From Aspergillus flavus (lineage: Eukaryota; Ascomycota; Eurotiomycetes; Eurotiales; Aspergillaceae): 64,000 nucleotides of DNA. Location: assembly GCF_009017415.1 (NCBI RefSeq), contig NC_092407.1:4216001-4280000 (forward strand), given 5' to 3'. Below the pieces are notes generated by a model. The model ran no database searches. It was not told where the DNA came from and worked only from the letters and a program-made list of their open reading frames with translations. Shown in pieces: positions 14,559-25,600 of the stretch (positions are counted from its first letter, which is position 1; every line of letters starts with the position of its first letter). Both the position numbers and the translations under genes were made by a program.

Positions 14559-15001
14559 ATTTGTAGAGTGTTTTCTCTTCCTTGTTTGTTCTTGCACCCG
14601 GTACCTTAATACATATATTCGTGCGGGAAAATGTTGATATTTCGGCTTGGCATGCATGGCGTTTGGGATGATCTGAAGCATTCAGCGAATTTGAACGAGT
14701 GTAATAGTTGTTTATGAGAGTTGGAATGTACTCTGGGTGTTCACCTGTACATGGAGCATACTAATGTTGTCGGACAGCATCTAATGATGAATTTGCAACA
14801 TGCATGTGTTATACATGGTAGATTATAGAGATCTGGAATATTCAACGCCCATTCACGTCTAAGTCTCTTGATTCCTCACTGCTGTGTTTCCCATAGCGTG
14901 TATACTACATCACATATTTAGGAAGACATAGTAAATCAACAACTCCGCCCACCAAATACTATTAAATATATAAGAACGAGAAAACCCCGTCCACCAAAGC
15001 A
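14559..15001. other. csmB 3' flank
   Basis: About 440 bp, A+T-rich, with no supported gene. It should contain the csmB 3' UTR and, at its right end, the 3' UTR of the convergent small gene that follows. No terminator element beyond general A+T richness can be named. Confidence 0.5.
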
Positions 15002-15368
15002 TCATGGACATTGCTCCGCCCCAGCACCAACGAGACTCTCCTTCTCCCCCACACCAGTCTGATCATCATCAATACGTCCAACACCCGGATCACTAGTCGA
15101 CCGTCGAGCTTCTCTCAACACGACACCGACAACAGCGATACCATTGACAACGAGCATGATTTGATTCAACCAATCCGCAGAATTCCGATCGAGCCAGCGC
15201 GACACGGTATTCGCAATCAGGTTCATAAGAGCCAGACTTGGGGTTCGGGTTAGTTGGGAGATATTGTAAGAGAAGGGAGGTGGTGTATATTGGGTTGGAC
15301 GTATGTGCATACATAGTAGCGTTGTTCGGACGGTGATATAGCCGGTTCTTTAATGTTTGCCAGGTCAT
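15002..15368 (-). CDS. Small single-pass membrane protein, hypothetical
   Basis: Two exons, 15368-15313 and 15236-15002, join in phase to a 96-residue protein. The 76-bp intron has a GTATGC donor, an ACTAAC branch site and a CAAG acceptor, which is why I accept this as a gene although each exon is short. The protein has a basic N-terminus, an amphipathic segment (LIANTVSRWLD), one hydrophobic helix (IMLVVNGIAVVGVVL, about residues 46-60) and an acidic, Ser/Asp-rich tail. No family was recognised. An in-frame Met 31 codons upstream could extend the N-terminus. It converges on csmB. Confidence 0.5.
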
Positions 15369-15644
15369 GGCGAGGGCTGGTGGGATTTTACTTCGATCGG
15401 GGTTGGAGGAGGGTGGGAGAGTTGTATTGAAGACCATCTGGCAGGGTAACTTTGGCAAATAGTAGCCTACGCTAGGAAGTGGGGGCCTTTCTAGGGTAAT
15501 CTAATGTGATGGAATGGTGATGGAATGGAGTAGTATTGAGGCGAACCAAAAAGTTGAATGAGTATGTGATCTATTGGGGTCGACAGCGGGAGGATGGATA
15601 CAACTCGTCAACATATTCTAAGTGGTTGGCAGGGTCACTCTTGT

Positions 15645-17416
15645 TTATTCGATCTGATCCCATAAGTCAGTACCTTCTTGATCAAGTTCTGCGACTGGCA
15701 TAGTCTCACCTATTATATCAATTCCGAGCTCTTTCATGGCGCTATATCCCCATGCGCGACTTATTGCTGCTGCCAAGTCGAATTTCTCGCTAAGTGGAAG
15801 TTTGGACTCCTGTAGATAATTGAGGAGCCTTGTTGCTGCAAAGCCCATGTCCATCTTGACTAACGTATCTCTCACAATAAGTGTCAAATCATCGAATCTT
15901 TTGGTTTCTTCAGAATCCAGTCCCGAGATTCCTGGTGTTGTATCGTTTGATTCCATTGGGATCTCCAGCTCTTGCAGTTTTCCTGGATTTGTGTGGGATG
16001 TCTCCCAGTTCCAGATGAGAGACATATCGCGTATGGGGTCGTGTCTTGAACGCAGAGTCTCGGCAATTTCATCCCACCTCACATCTTCTTCCTCCTGTAG
16101 CGGAGTTGCGCTGGTCACTATAATACTGAGATAGCCTTTATAAGGCCGAATGATACTCGGCTTTGAAGCTCCCTCCAAAAGGCATACAATGTCGCCTTTC
16201 TGAATAGGCTTGGCTGAAACATGGAGTATCCATATTGTTCCCTGCATGTTTCTCCCATACAAAGTACGCCTGTTGTCACCCCTTCTGGTCACCACTAGTT
16301 GTAGCGTAATATTCCGAATGCGCACTATGTGTCTGTCATGTTGAGACTCGTCACTTTTCACTTCTATTACTTGGCCCAGTATATGTCCCCTGCTTTGAAT
16401 CAGAGCTAAATCCCGATGGGGCCAAATCCGTATAGAAGCTTTTTCTGAGAAAATATAAGTAATGACTTGTTGGAACACTGTACTCCATGGAAGCTTGTAA
16501 TCAGGTAAGAGAGGAGAGTCAGAGCTCATGCCAAGTAATGCATACACTTTGTCATGTTTCTTGGTTGCCGCCCGGGCGTGATACATATCAACCAGTTCAC
16601 CAAGAGACAGTGTTCCACGCGAAGATGTCGTACCAGGTCGGAAGATTGCACCCCTCATAAGATAGACAATCGAGCCAACCAGACTCTGTAGATCTGGGCG
16701 AGCCTTAAGAGAGAGGCTTAGACCCTTCAAGCCTGAAGAAAAGGTATAGCCATGGATCTTGACGTCGCCACATATAAGTAGAATATCTTGTGCAGCATGG
16801 ACCTCCTGGAGTACCTGTACTAACTATTTAGTAAGTTCTAATAATATCCGTGTAGAACTCTTCATACCCAAATGCGCCGAAACCAAGGTCGTTCTAGTAG
16901 CCTCACAATGGCAGTATGATTCATTTCCTGCTGTATATCTGTAGGCTTATCCTCGGAAGGCTCGTCATCTGCAGCAAGACGAATCGTTTCAAGTGCTTTA
17001 TCACTCTGATCGGCCGTCTCCCCGAGCCAAACAATCACTTGGCTAGCTTGACCGTATATCATCGGCATGAACTGGATTTGCTGGGCTTTTTCATCCTCAT
17101 CTCCCTGGTTAATGCAGATCGCATCTATCCAGAGCAAGCGTTCAAGCTGACGCTCTCGAAGATATAGTAATGCTGTATAGAGGTTCTCTGTAACGGATAA
17201 AGTTTGGCCATCTATAATAATATATTGAGGTGTGTTCTCACTGCCCCATACATACGATAACGCTTCATACGGATAATCTTCCGTACCTGGTGTTGGTAGG
17301 GTGTAGTTGACGAGCTGACATTGGATCTGAGCGGTATTGTCCTCACTTGGTAAGAGGCGAAGCATGCGAATTGTTTCTGGCCTCGGCGTGAGTAGAGAAT
17401 ATTTATATTGAGACAT
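15645..17416 (-). CDS. Heterokaryon-incompatibility (HET) domain protein
   Basis: HET proteins trigger or modulate programmed cell death after fusion of unlike hyphae. Exons 17416-16868 and 16814-15645 (53-bp intron) give 572 residues. The HET signature blocks are in order: YEALSYVWGS (about residue 50), LLWIDAICINQ (about 93), then RPWFRRIWVLQEV (about 175-188), the last split by the intron. The C-terminal two thirds has no recognised domain. Typical HET proteins are 500-800 residues, so this looks complete. It is transcribed divergently from the ankyrin gene starting 448 bp away. No STAND/NACHT or WD/TPR region is visible. Confidence 0.9.
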
Positions 17417-17864
17417 ATTGGTTTGTTTGGGGGTGTGATTTGCATCGTCAGGCTGGTTTTATTGAAATCGTACAACCGGGTTGTAAATACATAGCCTCGC
17501 GGCTCTGTAGTTCAAGAGACCACTATATTCATTCCGGTGAGGGTAATGGGGCTGAAATGCAGTGGAGCGGGGTGTAAGTGCGTAAATCAATTTAATAGAG
17601 GAGCCGCGTCGGCAGTCGGACCCGTGATCTCGTAATAGTGCTATACTTCTTTTTGGGTGTAAGTATACTCTATCTCAGGCAACCCCAAGGCAGAAGCACG
17701 CTAAGGCTACCAAAGTTCTGGAACGCTTGAACACAAAGTCCCCACTCTACCATCAGTGCAACCTCATAGAATGAAATATATAAACATGTACCCCTTCCTC
17801 GAGATAGAGAGTATGGTAATTTGTCTAGGTATCATATTCTCCCCACGGATATCCTGATACTGAA
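17417..17864. promoter_or_regulatory. Shared HET/ankyrin divergent promoter region
   Basis: 448 bp between the start codons of the HET gene (minus) and the ankyrin gene (plus). A TATA-like ATATATAA lies near 17775, suitably placed for the ankyrin gene. An imperfect inverted repeat (TATACTCTATCTCAGG at 17664-17679 against CCTCGAGATAGAGAGTAT at 17797-17814) encloses about 120 bp. Its role is unknown. Confidence 0.5.
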
Positions 17865-20800
17865 ATGTCTGATGCAAACCCTACCGTTCAGGCCGCATGT
17901 GCCTCGAACTCGCTTGAATCTCTCAAGAACGCAATCCCTACGGCATCTACGGAAGAACTCAACTCGGCTCTTTGCGATTCCTGTGCATCTGGGAACGTCT
18001 CCTTCGCGGAAGCCCTACTAGAATGCCCCAGGACGGATGTCAATGCCGTCAAAGATGGCATGACCGCTTTGTTCATTGCAGTGAGTCATTGCTACTTGGA
18101 TGTGGTCAAGCTGCTCGTGGACCACGGCGCCGACGCACGTTTGAAATCATTGGCAGAGTCCACTTCATCTTCACATTCTAATACAGAGCCCATCTTTACA
18201 CCCCTCCATGGCTTCCTGAGGCCGCGCCGGGAGAGACAAAAGTCAGATCCATTGCCGAGCGAGATCTTTCCCGAGCTACTGTCCTTACTTCTGCGCGCAG
18301 GGTGTGATCTGAATGCCCGGGGCCCAGCGGGAGAAACTGTCTTGCATCAATCTGTCCATCTCAATCTGCCGTATACGAAGTTGCTTATTGAAAGTGGAGC
18401 AGATGTGAATGTTGTGAACGACTCTGGGTCTACGCCTCTACATCTTCTGGATTTACAGAAATCAGAAGATATTTTCCAACTGTTTCTAGATCGTGGGGCC
18501 AAACTCGATGTGAAAAGAGTGTTTGATGGCCGGTCTCCTTTGCAATGCTTTGCCGCTGGGGGTCAGTTAGGCGACCTTTCTCTGTTTCGACCTCATGTAT
18601 CCAGCTGGGGTGAGACTGATGCTAAAGGCGATACACTACTACATCTTGCTGTGAGAAGTCATCGATCAGGGAGTCAGACGATACTTGAGCTGCTTAAGCT
18701 AGGCCTGCGTGTCGACCAGAGGAACTTGAAAGGCAAGCTTCCGTTACATATGGTGGATGGACCTATGGAATGGTTTGAGGAAGCAGTAGATATCCTTCTC
18801 GCTGCTGGTGCTGATATCGAAGGCAAGGACAATCAGGGCTTCACACTGCTAGCATATACCATGCAGCGAGCTGTCGATCACGAGCGAAAGATTACTTGTT
18901 TAATCAAGCGAGGAGCCAATGTTAACACACAGGACTACAAAGGCAACGGAGTAATACATTATAAACGCGGAAACGGTCATCGAGGAATCGAAGCGCTTGA
19001 ATTTCTGTTATCCATCGGGATAGATCCAAATATGGCAAATTATGAGGGAAACACCGTTCTACATCGTCTCGTGGCCGACTTTGCCTCATTCTCGGACGAA
19101 AGCGAGATATATTTCATCCAGAAGCTGTTGGATGCGGGACTATCCCCAACCCAGGCTAACTTCAAGGGTCAAACACCACTACATCTCCTATGTCACCAAG
19201 TATCCGAGTATATGTTCTTGCCTACAGTAGCCGGTGATAAGAGAGCGATCGATTTAGTTCTCGATGCAGGTCTAATAAGAGCGTTAGAAATAGCGGATCA
19301 TGATGGCATACGGCCAATTCATCTGGCAGCTAGCTGCTCTGAGACGTTGGTGGCCAGACTTATTGATCTCGGCGCAGATACCACAGCGGTGACTGGTGAC
19401 GGCAGAAATCTGCTTCATATCGCATCCACAGCACGTCAAGTCAATATTGTTGGGCTTCTACTTGAGCATTATACCTCGATAAACCAACTTTCACTCGTGA
19501 ACAAACGGTGCAAGAATGGCCGGCCACCTTTACACGATGCATGTCGATCAGGGAGGTTGGAAACAGTAAGCCTTCTGCTTGAATTTGGAGCCGATGTCAA
19601 CGCAGAAGTCGAGGCGAAGTTTAGTCGAGGAAAGACACCTCTGCTGGTCTGCTGTGAATATGCGAAAGAAGAACAAAGATGGCCGGTCCATCTAGAACTT
19701 CCCGCACTCGATGGCAGGGTCAGCGCCGCCGGAATCTTATCAAAGGACGAGAAAAGGCCCAACCTACCACAACTCATGGACAAAAAATCACGGAATCCCA
19801 TACGACGATTGGAAGTAACCTCTGAGAATGATACTACAAATGTGACTGGGGTTCTTCGGGCTCTCGTCGCTCATGGGGCTACACTCACTTATGAGCCCTC
19901 CCGCATGCCCCCTATGGCGGAGGCTGTCTTTAGTGGATCCGAAGAGCTAGTGTCAGAGCTTGGACGACTGATGAAACAACATGGCTTAGAACCCATGCGA
20001 TTCCCAGATTTCGAACATATGTATCTCACACTCACTTCTCGGCATCTTCCAGATATTCTTGGCGTTTGCTTCAGCGAGTTCGTTAGCGACCATACGGTTG
20101 CTCGCCTCTTACTCCTCCGACAGTATAACGCCCTAGCTGAAGGGTTGGAGAAGCATGCAGACGCCGCACATGTACAGATCGCTCTCCCTGGGATTCTAGT
20201 GAACCTCGCAAAATGGGGCTACACGGACCTCTTCAAACGCTTAGGCGACCTCATGGCAGATCCGAGTTGGATTAACGGTGGAGTAAACAGGTTCAAGAAG
20301 CGATTGATGCCGTATCTTCTGATAGCCGCAGAGCGAAAAGTCCCCAACCTGGACGTAATCAAGGTTATAGTGGAACACTTCAAAGCAGACATCAATCTCC
20401 AATTCCAACCAGGAATAGAGATTCGGCCAAACCTCCCCTTCCAATCAACAATCTGGCTAAGACGTGCCTACAAACCTGGCGAAAGTGCTTTACATTACTT
20501 TGCCAAAGGAGGCCAATGGTGGCACACAAAGGCAGTTCGCTACCTTCTCCAGCACGGCGCTGACCCCAACCTCCAAAGTACCAACGGCAGCACCCCATTG
20601 CTGAATGCAGTACACAAATCTCTATCAGAATCACATCAACGGAAAGAAATTATCAAAATATTGCTCGAAGCCGGCGCTGACCCCAATATCCCAAGCCATA
20701 ACGGCTGTTCCCCACTGAGTCTGGCAACGTACGATATTAACATATTCCGCCTGCTACTTGAGAACGGGGCATCACTGGAAAATTGCATAAGCCGGGTAAT

Positions 20801-21575
20801 GTTCACCACCCTGGACAACTTAAACCTCGATATGCTATCTCTCCTTCTGGAGCGCAGCATCGACTGCAACACGACTACTTTACAAAAGGAAGGCAATATA
20901 TGGTATACCCAACGCTTCCACGACGACAGAAACCTAACAAACTTCACCCTCCACCCGCTCCACTACCTATCAATGCCAAAATTCAACGAGTCAAACACAC
21001 GAGACCGCGCAATCAAGTTAATCCAATACCTATTACAACAAGGCGCAGACCCCTTTCGCGCCTGTAGCGACGAAACTACCATCCTCCACCACATCTTCGA
21101 GCACGGCGGAACCATCCAGCCCTTCCTCGAGATACCAGATCTAGACCTCGAGCGCCGCGATGCCCAGGGCCGTACACTCCTTCTCGCTGCATCGCGTTGC
21201 GAAAACCTCGGTACAGATTCCTTCGCAGTCATGTATCCCCTCCTCGAGCCCGTCCCCAAGTATATCAGAATCGTCGCCTACCCAGAGGGAGACATCACAC
21301 GAGCCATGACGTTGTACAACCGCGGGGCGGATATCACGGCCGTTGACCACGCAGGAAATAACACCCTCCACTATCTGGTAGCAGGGAGCTGTGACAATTT
21401 CGCTGGACAGAAGCAATACCGACAGACGGTGGAAACCTTTGTCCGGAAAGCGCCCAAGCTACTCCATCAAGTGAATAAAGAAGGCAAAACGCCGGTTCAT
21501 ATCGCCCGGAGTGCAGAGCAGAAATGGGCTCTGGAGGCGATTCGCAATGCCGGTGTGGAGATTGAAGAAGCTTAA
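17865..21575 (+). CDS. Large ankyrin-repeat protein
   Basis: A single exon of 1236 residues made almost wholly of ankyrin repeats; recurring motifs include TPLHLL, LLxxGADVN and LLEAGADPN from about residue 65 to the C-terminus. Such proteins are scaffolds or sensors of protein ligands. There is no F-box, NACHT, kinase or membrane segment, and no signal peptide. Repeats around residues 600-860 are degenerate and may form a linker between two ankyrin solenoids. No nonsense codon interrupts 3.7 kb, so the gene is under selection or young. It is head-to-head with the HET gene. ATG at 17865 follows a plausible TATA element by about 90 bp. Confidence 0.93.
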   Translation: MSDANPTVQAACASNSLESLKNAIPTASTEELNSALCDSCASGNVSFAEALLECPRTDVNAVKDGMTALFIAVSHCYLDVVKLLVDHGADARLKSLAESTSSSHSNTEPIFTPLHGFLRPRRERQKSDPLPSEIFPELLSLLLRAGCDLNARGPAGETVLHQSVHLNLPYTKLLIESGADVNVVNDSGSTPLHLLDLQKSEDIFQLFLDRGAKLDVKRVFDGRSPLQCFAAGGQLGDLSLFRPHVSSWGETDAKGDTLLHLAVRSHRSGSQTILELLKLGLRVDQRNLKGKLPLHMVDGPMEWFEEAVDILLAAGADIEGKDNQGFTLLAYTMQRAVDHERKITCLIKRGANVNTQDYKGNGVIHYKRGNGHRGIEALEFLLSIGIDPNMANYEGNTVLHRLVADFASFSDESEIYFIQKLLDAGLSPTQANFKGQTPLHLLCHQVSEYMFLPTVAGDKRAIDLVLDAGLIRALEIADHDGIRPIHLAASCSETLVARLIDLGADTTAVTGDGRNLLHIASTARQVNIVGLLLEHYTSINQLSLVNKRCKNGRPPLHDACRSGRLETVSLLLEFGADVNAEVEAKFSRGKTPLLVCCEYAKEEQRWPVHLELPALDGRVSAAGILSKDEKRPNLPQLMDKKSRNPIRRLEVTSENDTTNVTGVLRALVAHGATLTYEPSRMPPMAEAVFSGSEELVSELGRLMKQHGLEPMRFPDFEHMYLTLTSRHLPDILGVCFSEFVSDHTVARLLLLRQYNALAEGLEKHADAAHVQIALPGILVNLAKWGYTDLFKRLGDLMADPSWINGGVNRFKKRLMPYLLIAAERKVPNLDVIKVIVEHFKADINLQFQPGIEIRPNLPFQSTIWLRRAYKPGESALHYFAKGGQWWHTKAVRYLLQHGADPNLQSTNGSTPLLNAVHKSLSESHQRKEIIKILLEAGADPNIPSHNGCSPLSLATYDINIFRLLLENGASLENCISRVMFTTLDNLNLDMLSLLLERSIDCNTTTLQKEGNIWYTQRFHDDRNLTNFTLHPLHYLSMPKFNESNTRDRAIKLIQYLLQQGADPFRACSDETTILHHIFEHGGTIQPFLEIPDLDLERRDAQGRTLLLAASRCENLGTDSFAVMYPLLEPVPKYIRIVAYPEGDITRAMTLYNRGADITAVDHAGNNTLHYLVAGSCDNFAGQKQYRQTVETFVRKAPKLLHQVNKEGKTPVHIARSAEQKWALEAIRNAGVEIEEA

Positions 21576-21919
21576 GCGTTTGCCTATAAAAATATCTCAT
21601 CTTAGTCCATGAGTATATAATCAAGCACCGATAGATACCCTTCGTATAATAGACCCTAGTATAGCTATAATCCCAGTACCCAATAGATTCACTTCCACTA
21701 TATGCACCTCATCTGCACGACAACCTCTTAGCGTAACCCCCCAAGTGGGGTCACCAACCAATTCCATACATAAAAACGCATCTAAACCCCATTTACCCAC
21801 TCCCAAAACACCATATCTATCTATACTCTCTACAGTATCCAGACAACCCTGAACAGCACAACATAACCACCAGACCCCAACCTCAAACACACAAATAAAC
21901 CTTCAACTCAAAATCCAAA
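21576..21919. other. Intergenic: ankyrin 3' end and promoter of BLOC-1 gene
   Basis: 344 bp, A/C-rich toward the right end (the ATG context at 21920 is preceded by CAAAAT), with no supported gene. It holds the ankyrin 3' UTR and the short promoter of the next gene. Confidence 0.45.
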
Positions 21920-22486
21920 ATGTCCACCTCACCACCACCACCACCACCACCACCACCACCAACAACCACAACCCCCACCACCACAACGACATCCCAAACA
22001 ACCACAACGGAAACAGAAATAACCGACCAACGCACCACCGAAGCCAAAACCGCCTTCGAAGCCTCCCTCCGCTCCGTCGGTGCAAACTACGAAACCGCGC
22101 TCCGCGATCGAGCCCGCACCCTCCACGACAACTCTACCGTGCTCGACAAACAAGAGGCCGATGTGCGGCGGGCGACGGAGCAGCTCGCTAAGCAGAATGA
22201 TCAGCTGGCTAAGGTGGCGGATCAGGCGAGGGATGGGTTGAAGGAGATCGGGGACGTGCAGAACTGGGCGGAGTTGATTGAAAGGGATTTGTTGATTGTG
22301 GAGGAGACGGTTAGGTTGGCAGAGGAGGGGGAGGGGGATTATCATGGTCTTGGGAATGGGTATGGGCATGGCAATGGGGAGGATGGGGGGTTGGAGGGGA
22401 ATGGCAGGGTTAATGGGTTTGGGGAGGAGGTTGAGGATGGGGATAAGAATGGGAAGAAGGGGAAGGGGTGGTTTCAGTGGTGGTGA
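21920..22486 (+). CDS. bloc1s1: BLOC-1 subunit 1 (BLOS1/GCN5L1-like) protein
   Basis: 188 residues, single exon. BLOS1 is a subunit of an endosomal/lysosome-related-organelle biogenesis complex. The core (about residues 40-135) is an uninterrupted helical, coiled-coil region with the family pattern: TEAKTAFEASLRSVGANYE, then AKQNDQLAKVADQARDGLKE and IGDVQNWAELIERDL. The N-terminus is a run of ten prolines coded by CCA repeats followed by a Thr-rich stretch; the C-terminus is Gly/Asn-rich and ends in GWFQWW. Both tails are low complexity and probably disordered. The assignment rests on the helical core; the end-to-end length is longer than animal BLOS1 (about 125) because of the tails. Confidence 0.82.
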   Translation: MSTSPPPPPPPPPPTTTTPTTTTTSQTTTTETEITDQRTTEAKTAFEASLRSVGANYETALRDRARTLHDNSTVLDKQEADVRRATEQLAKQNDQLAKVADQARDGLKEIGDVQNWAELIERDLLIVEETVRLAEEGEGDYHGLGNGYGHGNGEDGGLEGNGRVNGFGEEVEDGDKNGKKGKGWFQWW

Positions 22487-22654
22487 TTTGTTTTTGTGGC
22501 TTTATGTGTTATGGGTTAGGGTTGAGGATGTGATGATTTATGTAGTTGGGTCTAAGGAATATAGGGAAATAGCGCTCATTTAGTATCCAAGTCAATTTTG
22601 TTGATCTATACATTCCTATATAGATAGGACCCGTAACCAAAAAGGATTATAATG

Positions 22655-25600
22655 TCAATCTGCTTCATCTTCATCTTCACCCTCACTTTCCTCTCCCTCG
22701 CCGGTCATTTCCTTAAAGTAATCCTTCCAGATATCCAATGTATCAGTCCATGACCGGCGATCCTCCAACTCACTCTCTTCATCGCCGTCGAACTCATCGT
22801 ACTCGTTCCATTGTCCCAGGCTCATCAGATGTCGCATGGTCGGTCGCCCATGTGGGCAGTTCCATGGTTTGTCAATTGTGCCCATGTTTCGCACCACTCG
22901 GGTCATTTGCTTTTGGGACAGGTTCTTTCCGATCATAATGCTGGACCGACATGCCCGCATAGCGAACATTTTCCGCACCTTACTTGGTCGCGGAACATAC
23001 ATGGGCCCCGCTGTGCTGCTAGCTGGCATCTCAGAAAGCAGGACGATGAGCTCCTCCAGATCTCGCACGCCGAAGACGACTTCTTTGCTCAATGGTAGCG
23101 AGACCAGCTTGCACCTGCGGCCAATCGGTTCATTGCCGCTGTCATCAACTTCCACGACGAAGCCATTCTTCTCCAGCGCAGATTGATTCTCTATCACAAT
23201 TTCCTCTTCAACCGCCGTCAGATCCAGCTGCTTCGGTTGCACAAGGCGTTGATTCTGCACCACGGTTTCCGCCTGAAGTCGCTCGAAGTTGAACTTCTCG
23301 TCAGAAGCGTGCTGGTCAATGATAAAAAGTTCATCCTTCGAACTGGGTGGTGCTGAGTCAGAGACACCTGTTGACGACCGGGTGGCTAGGATGAATCCTA
23401 AGTTGAACTGCCCAGCAATCCGCATCTTGCCAAAATCATCCTTGGAAACAGTTAGCGACAACCGCTCCTCAGCAGTCTCCAGCGAATTTTCAGCCTCATT
23501 GTCCTGAGAATGTACAGCATTCGAGCCGTGCAAGCGAAGCCTTTCCTGAAGCTTGTCCATCTGAAGCTGGATCCTAGAAAGTGACCCATCGATAGTGCTC
23601 ACTAGGTTGACTGTGGAATCGCGATGAGCAGCGCCCTTATTCAGCTTGTTCGCACGGTTGATATTGCTTTCTTGTGGCAAGGCAGCTTTTTCTTCTGCCT
23701 GTCGAATCAGCCGCTGAACTTCAGCTTCTTCGTGTTTCTTCTTCTCTTCGTCGCTTAAGGTCTTTTCCACAGGAGCAGTATCTTGCTGAGACATTGCGGG
23801 TTCATCCTTGACCTCAGCCTCAGGTAGAGCTTCATCGTGTGATTGAACACTATCTTGGTCTGAAAGAACATGAGATCGAGAACCACCCCCAGGCTCTTCA
23901 TCTTCGATCTCCTCCTCTTCATCCTCCACGTCCTCAGCTTCTTCTTCTTCTTCCTCTTCACATTCATCCTCTTCCTCCTCGGCCTCACTGCTCGCGCTGT
24001 GCTCTACCTGAGCCCCAGGTGCTGCAAAGCCCCTCATGTGCTTCCCAAATATACTAGGACGAGATGGAGTGTGTATACGTCTCTTCCGAGCTGTGGAGCT
24101 AGTAGTATCGACATGGTCAATATCACGTTTTCGATAAGGACCACTCCCTACTAAGGACGTTACAGTCCTGTTTCCGATGGTGATCGTCGCCACCTCCGCC
24201 GGCGCTCGTCTTGGTCTCATTCGGTCGAACGCATTCTGTATAGTATTAGGTATTTCCACAGACGGCTCCCGTCCCTGCGTTACTGTCCGCTGCGAATCTG
24301 GTGGTGCACTACTCTGTGGAGCATCACCATCATCATAAGCAACCTGCGATTTTCCATCAGCAGCGCGTTCTGGTTGCATGCTCTCGTCTGCACCGGGAGA
24401 TGGCTCTTCATATCGGTCATCATCGGTAACGAAGAGCTGATTGTCTTCTTCTGATAAGCCGGGTTTTGATTGGGTAGGTGTGTTTGGAGGCAACAATGTC
24501 GGATCACGCGCAGGTTCTTTGTCCACACGAAGAGGAGATGATGGTATGCTCGCTTTACCCCCAGGTGACGACCCGAGATCGCTCAAAAAGCTCCTCATCC
24601 TATGTTGGGGGTTGAGCCTGTTTCTGCCATTGACTTGGCTTTCATCCACCTCTGGCCCCTCATCTTCCGCAGCCTCTGCGCCTCCAGACGAAGATTTAAG
24701 AGTTAGAATGTCTTGCAATTTTCCGGACTGCAGTTTAGTAGTTGACTGCCTAGCATTGTTGACCTGAGATTGGGGAACTGTCTGATCCGACGATTCAAAC
24801 AACTGCGTAAGAGATGTTTTCAGAGACTCGATCAAAGCTCCTGCATCGTGCAGTAAAATTGTGCGCTTATCGGGTGAAACATTGACATCGTACGCGTTAG
24901 TATCCATATGGAAGTCCGCAAACACAAACGGTGACTGTGACACGTTGAAAGATTTATAGACCTCGTTGAACGCTTTGGCTATTTGCGGTAACCCACAAGG
25001 ACGAGAGTTGACAAAGAACATTTGACGATCAGGTGTTTGCCTGCCTTCCCCGAAAACGGGCCTTGAGATATGTCCCCGAACGAAGATCTTATTCGACTCC
25101 CGCTCTTCATCCACAGCGGCTCGCTTTCCAGCCGCAGATGGTTCAAATTCCAGGGTTAGATCGAGTGGAATCAAAGCCAGGAGAGTCTTCGCGCCGTAAA
25201 CGTTGGCAATGTTCTCTTTTGTTGTCTGGTTACCGTTCGTGGAGAAGACCACGACGTTGCGGGTTTTTGCGACAGTGTTCTTGACGTTGAAACGTACGCC
25301 TTTGCTGACACATGCGTACGCATGAAGAAGGTTTAAAACCTTTCCATATTCACGTTTGATGTTCTTTTCTAGCTCACGGCGCCGCACGGGTAGTCTCTTG
25401 AACAGTCCCTCCACCGATACTGTTGTGCCCTTCTGGCCCGCGACAATTTGTGTCTTCTTCAATTTCCCAGAATGCTCAAAATCAAGACGGTTGGCTTTGG
25501 GAGCCTGGTTGGCTTGGGCGGTGACAACATGGAACTCGGACAGGGCGCATAGAGACGACAGTGCTTCGCCGCGGAAACCGAACGTCTGTAGCCGTGATAG

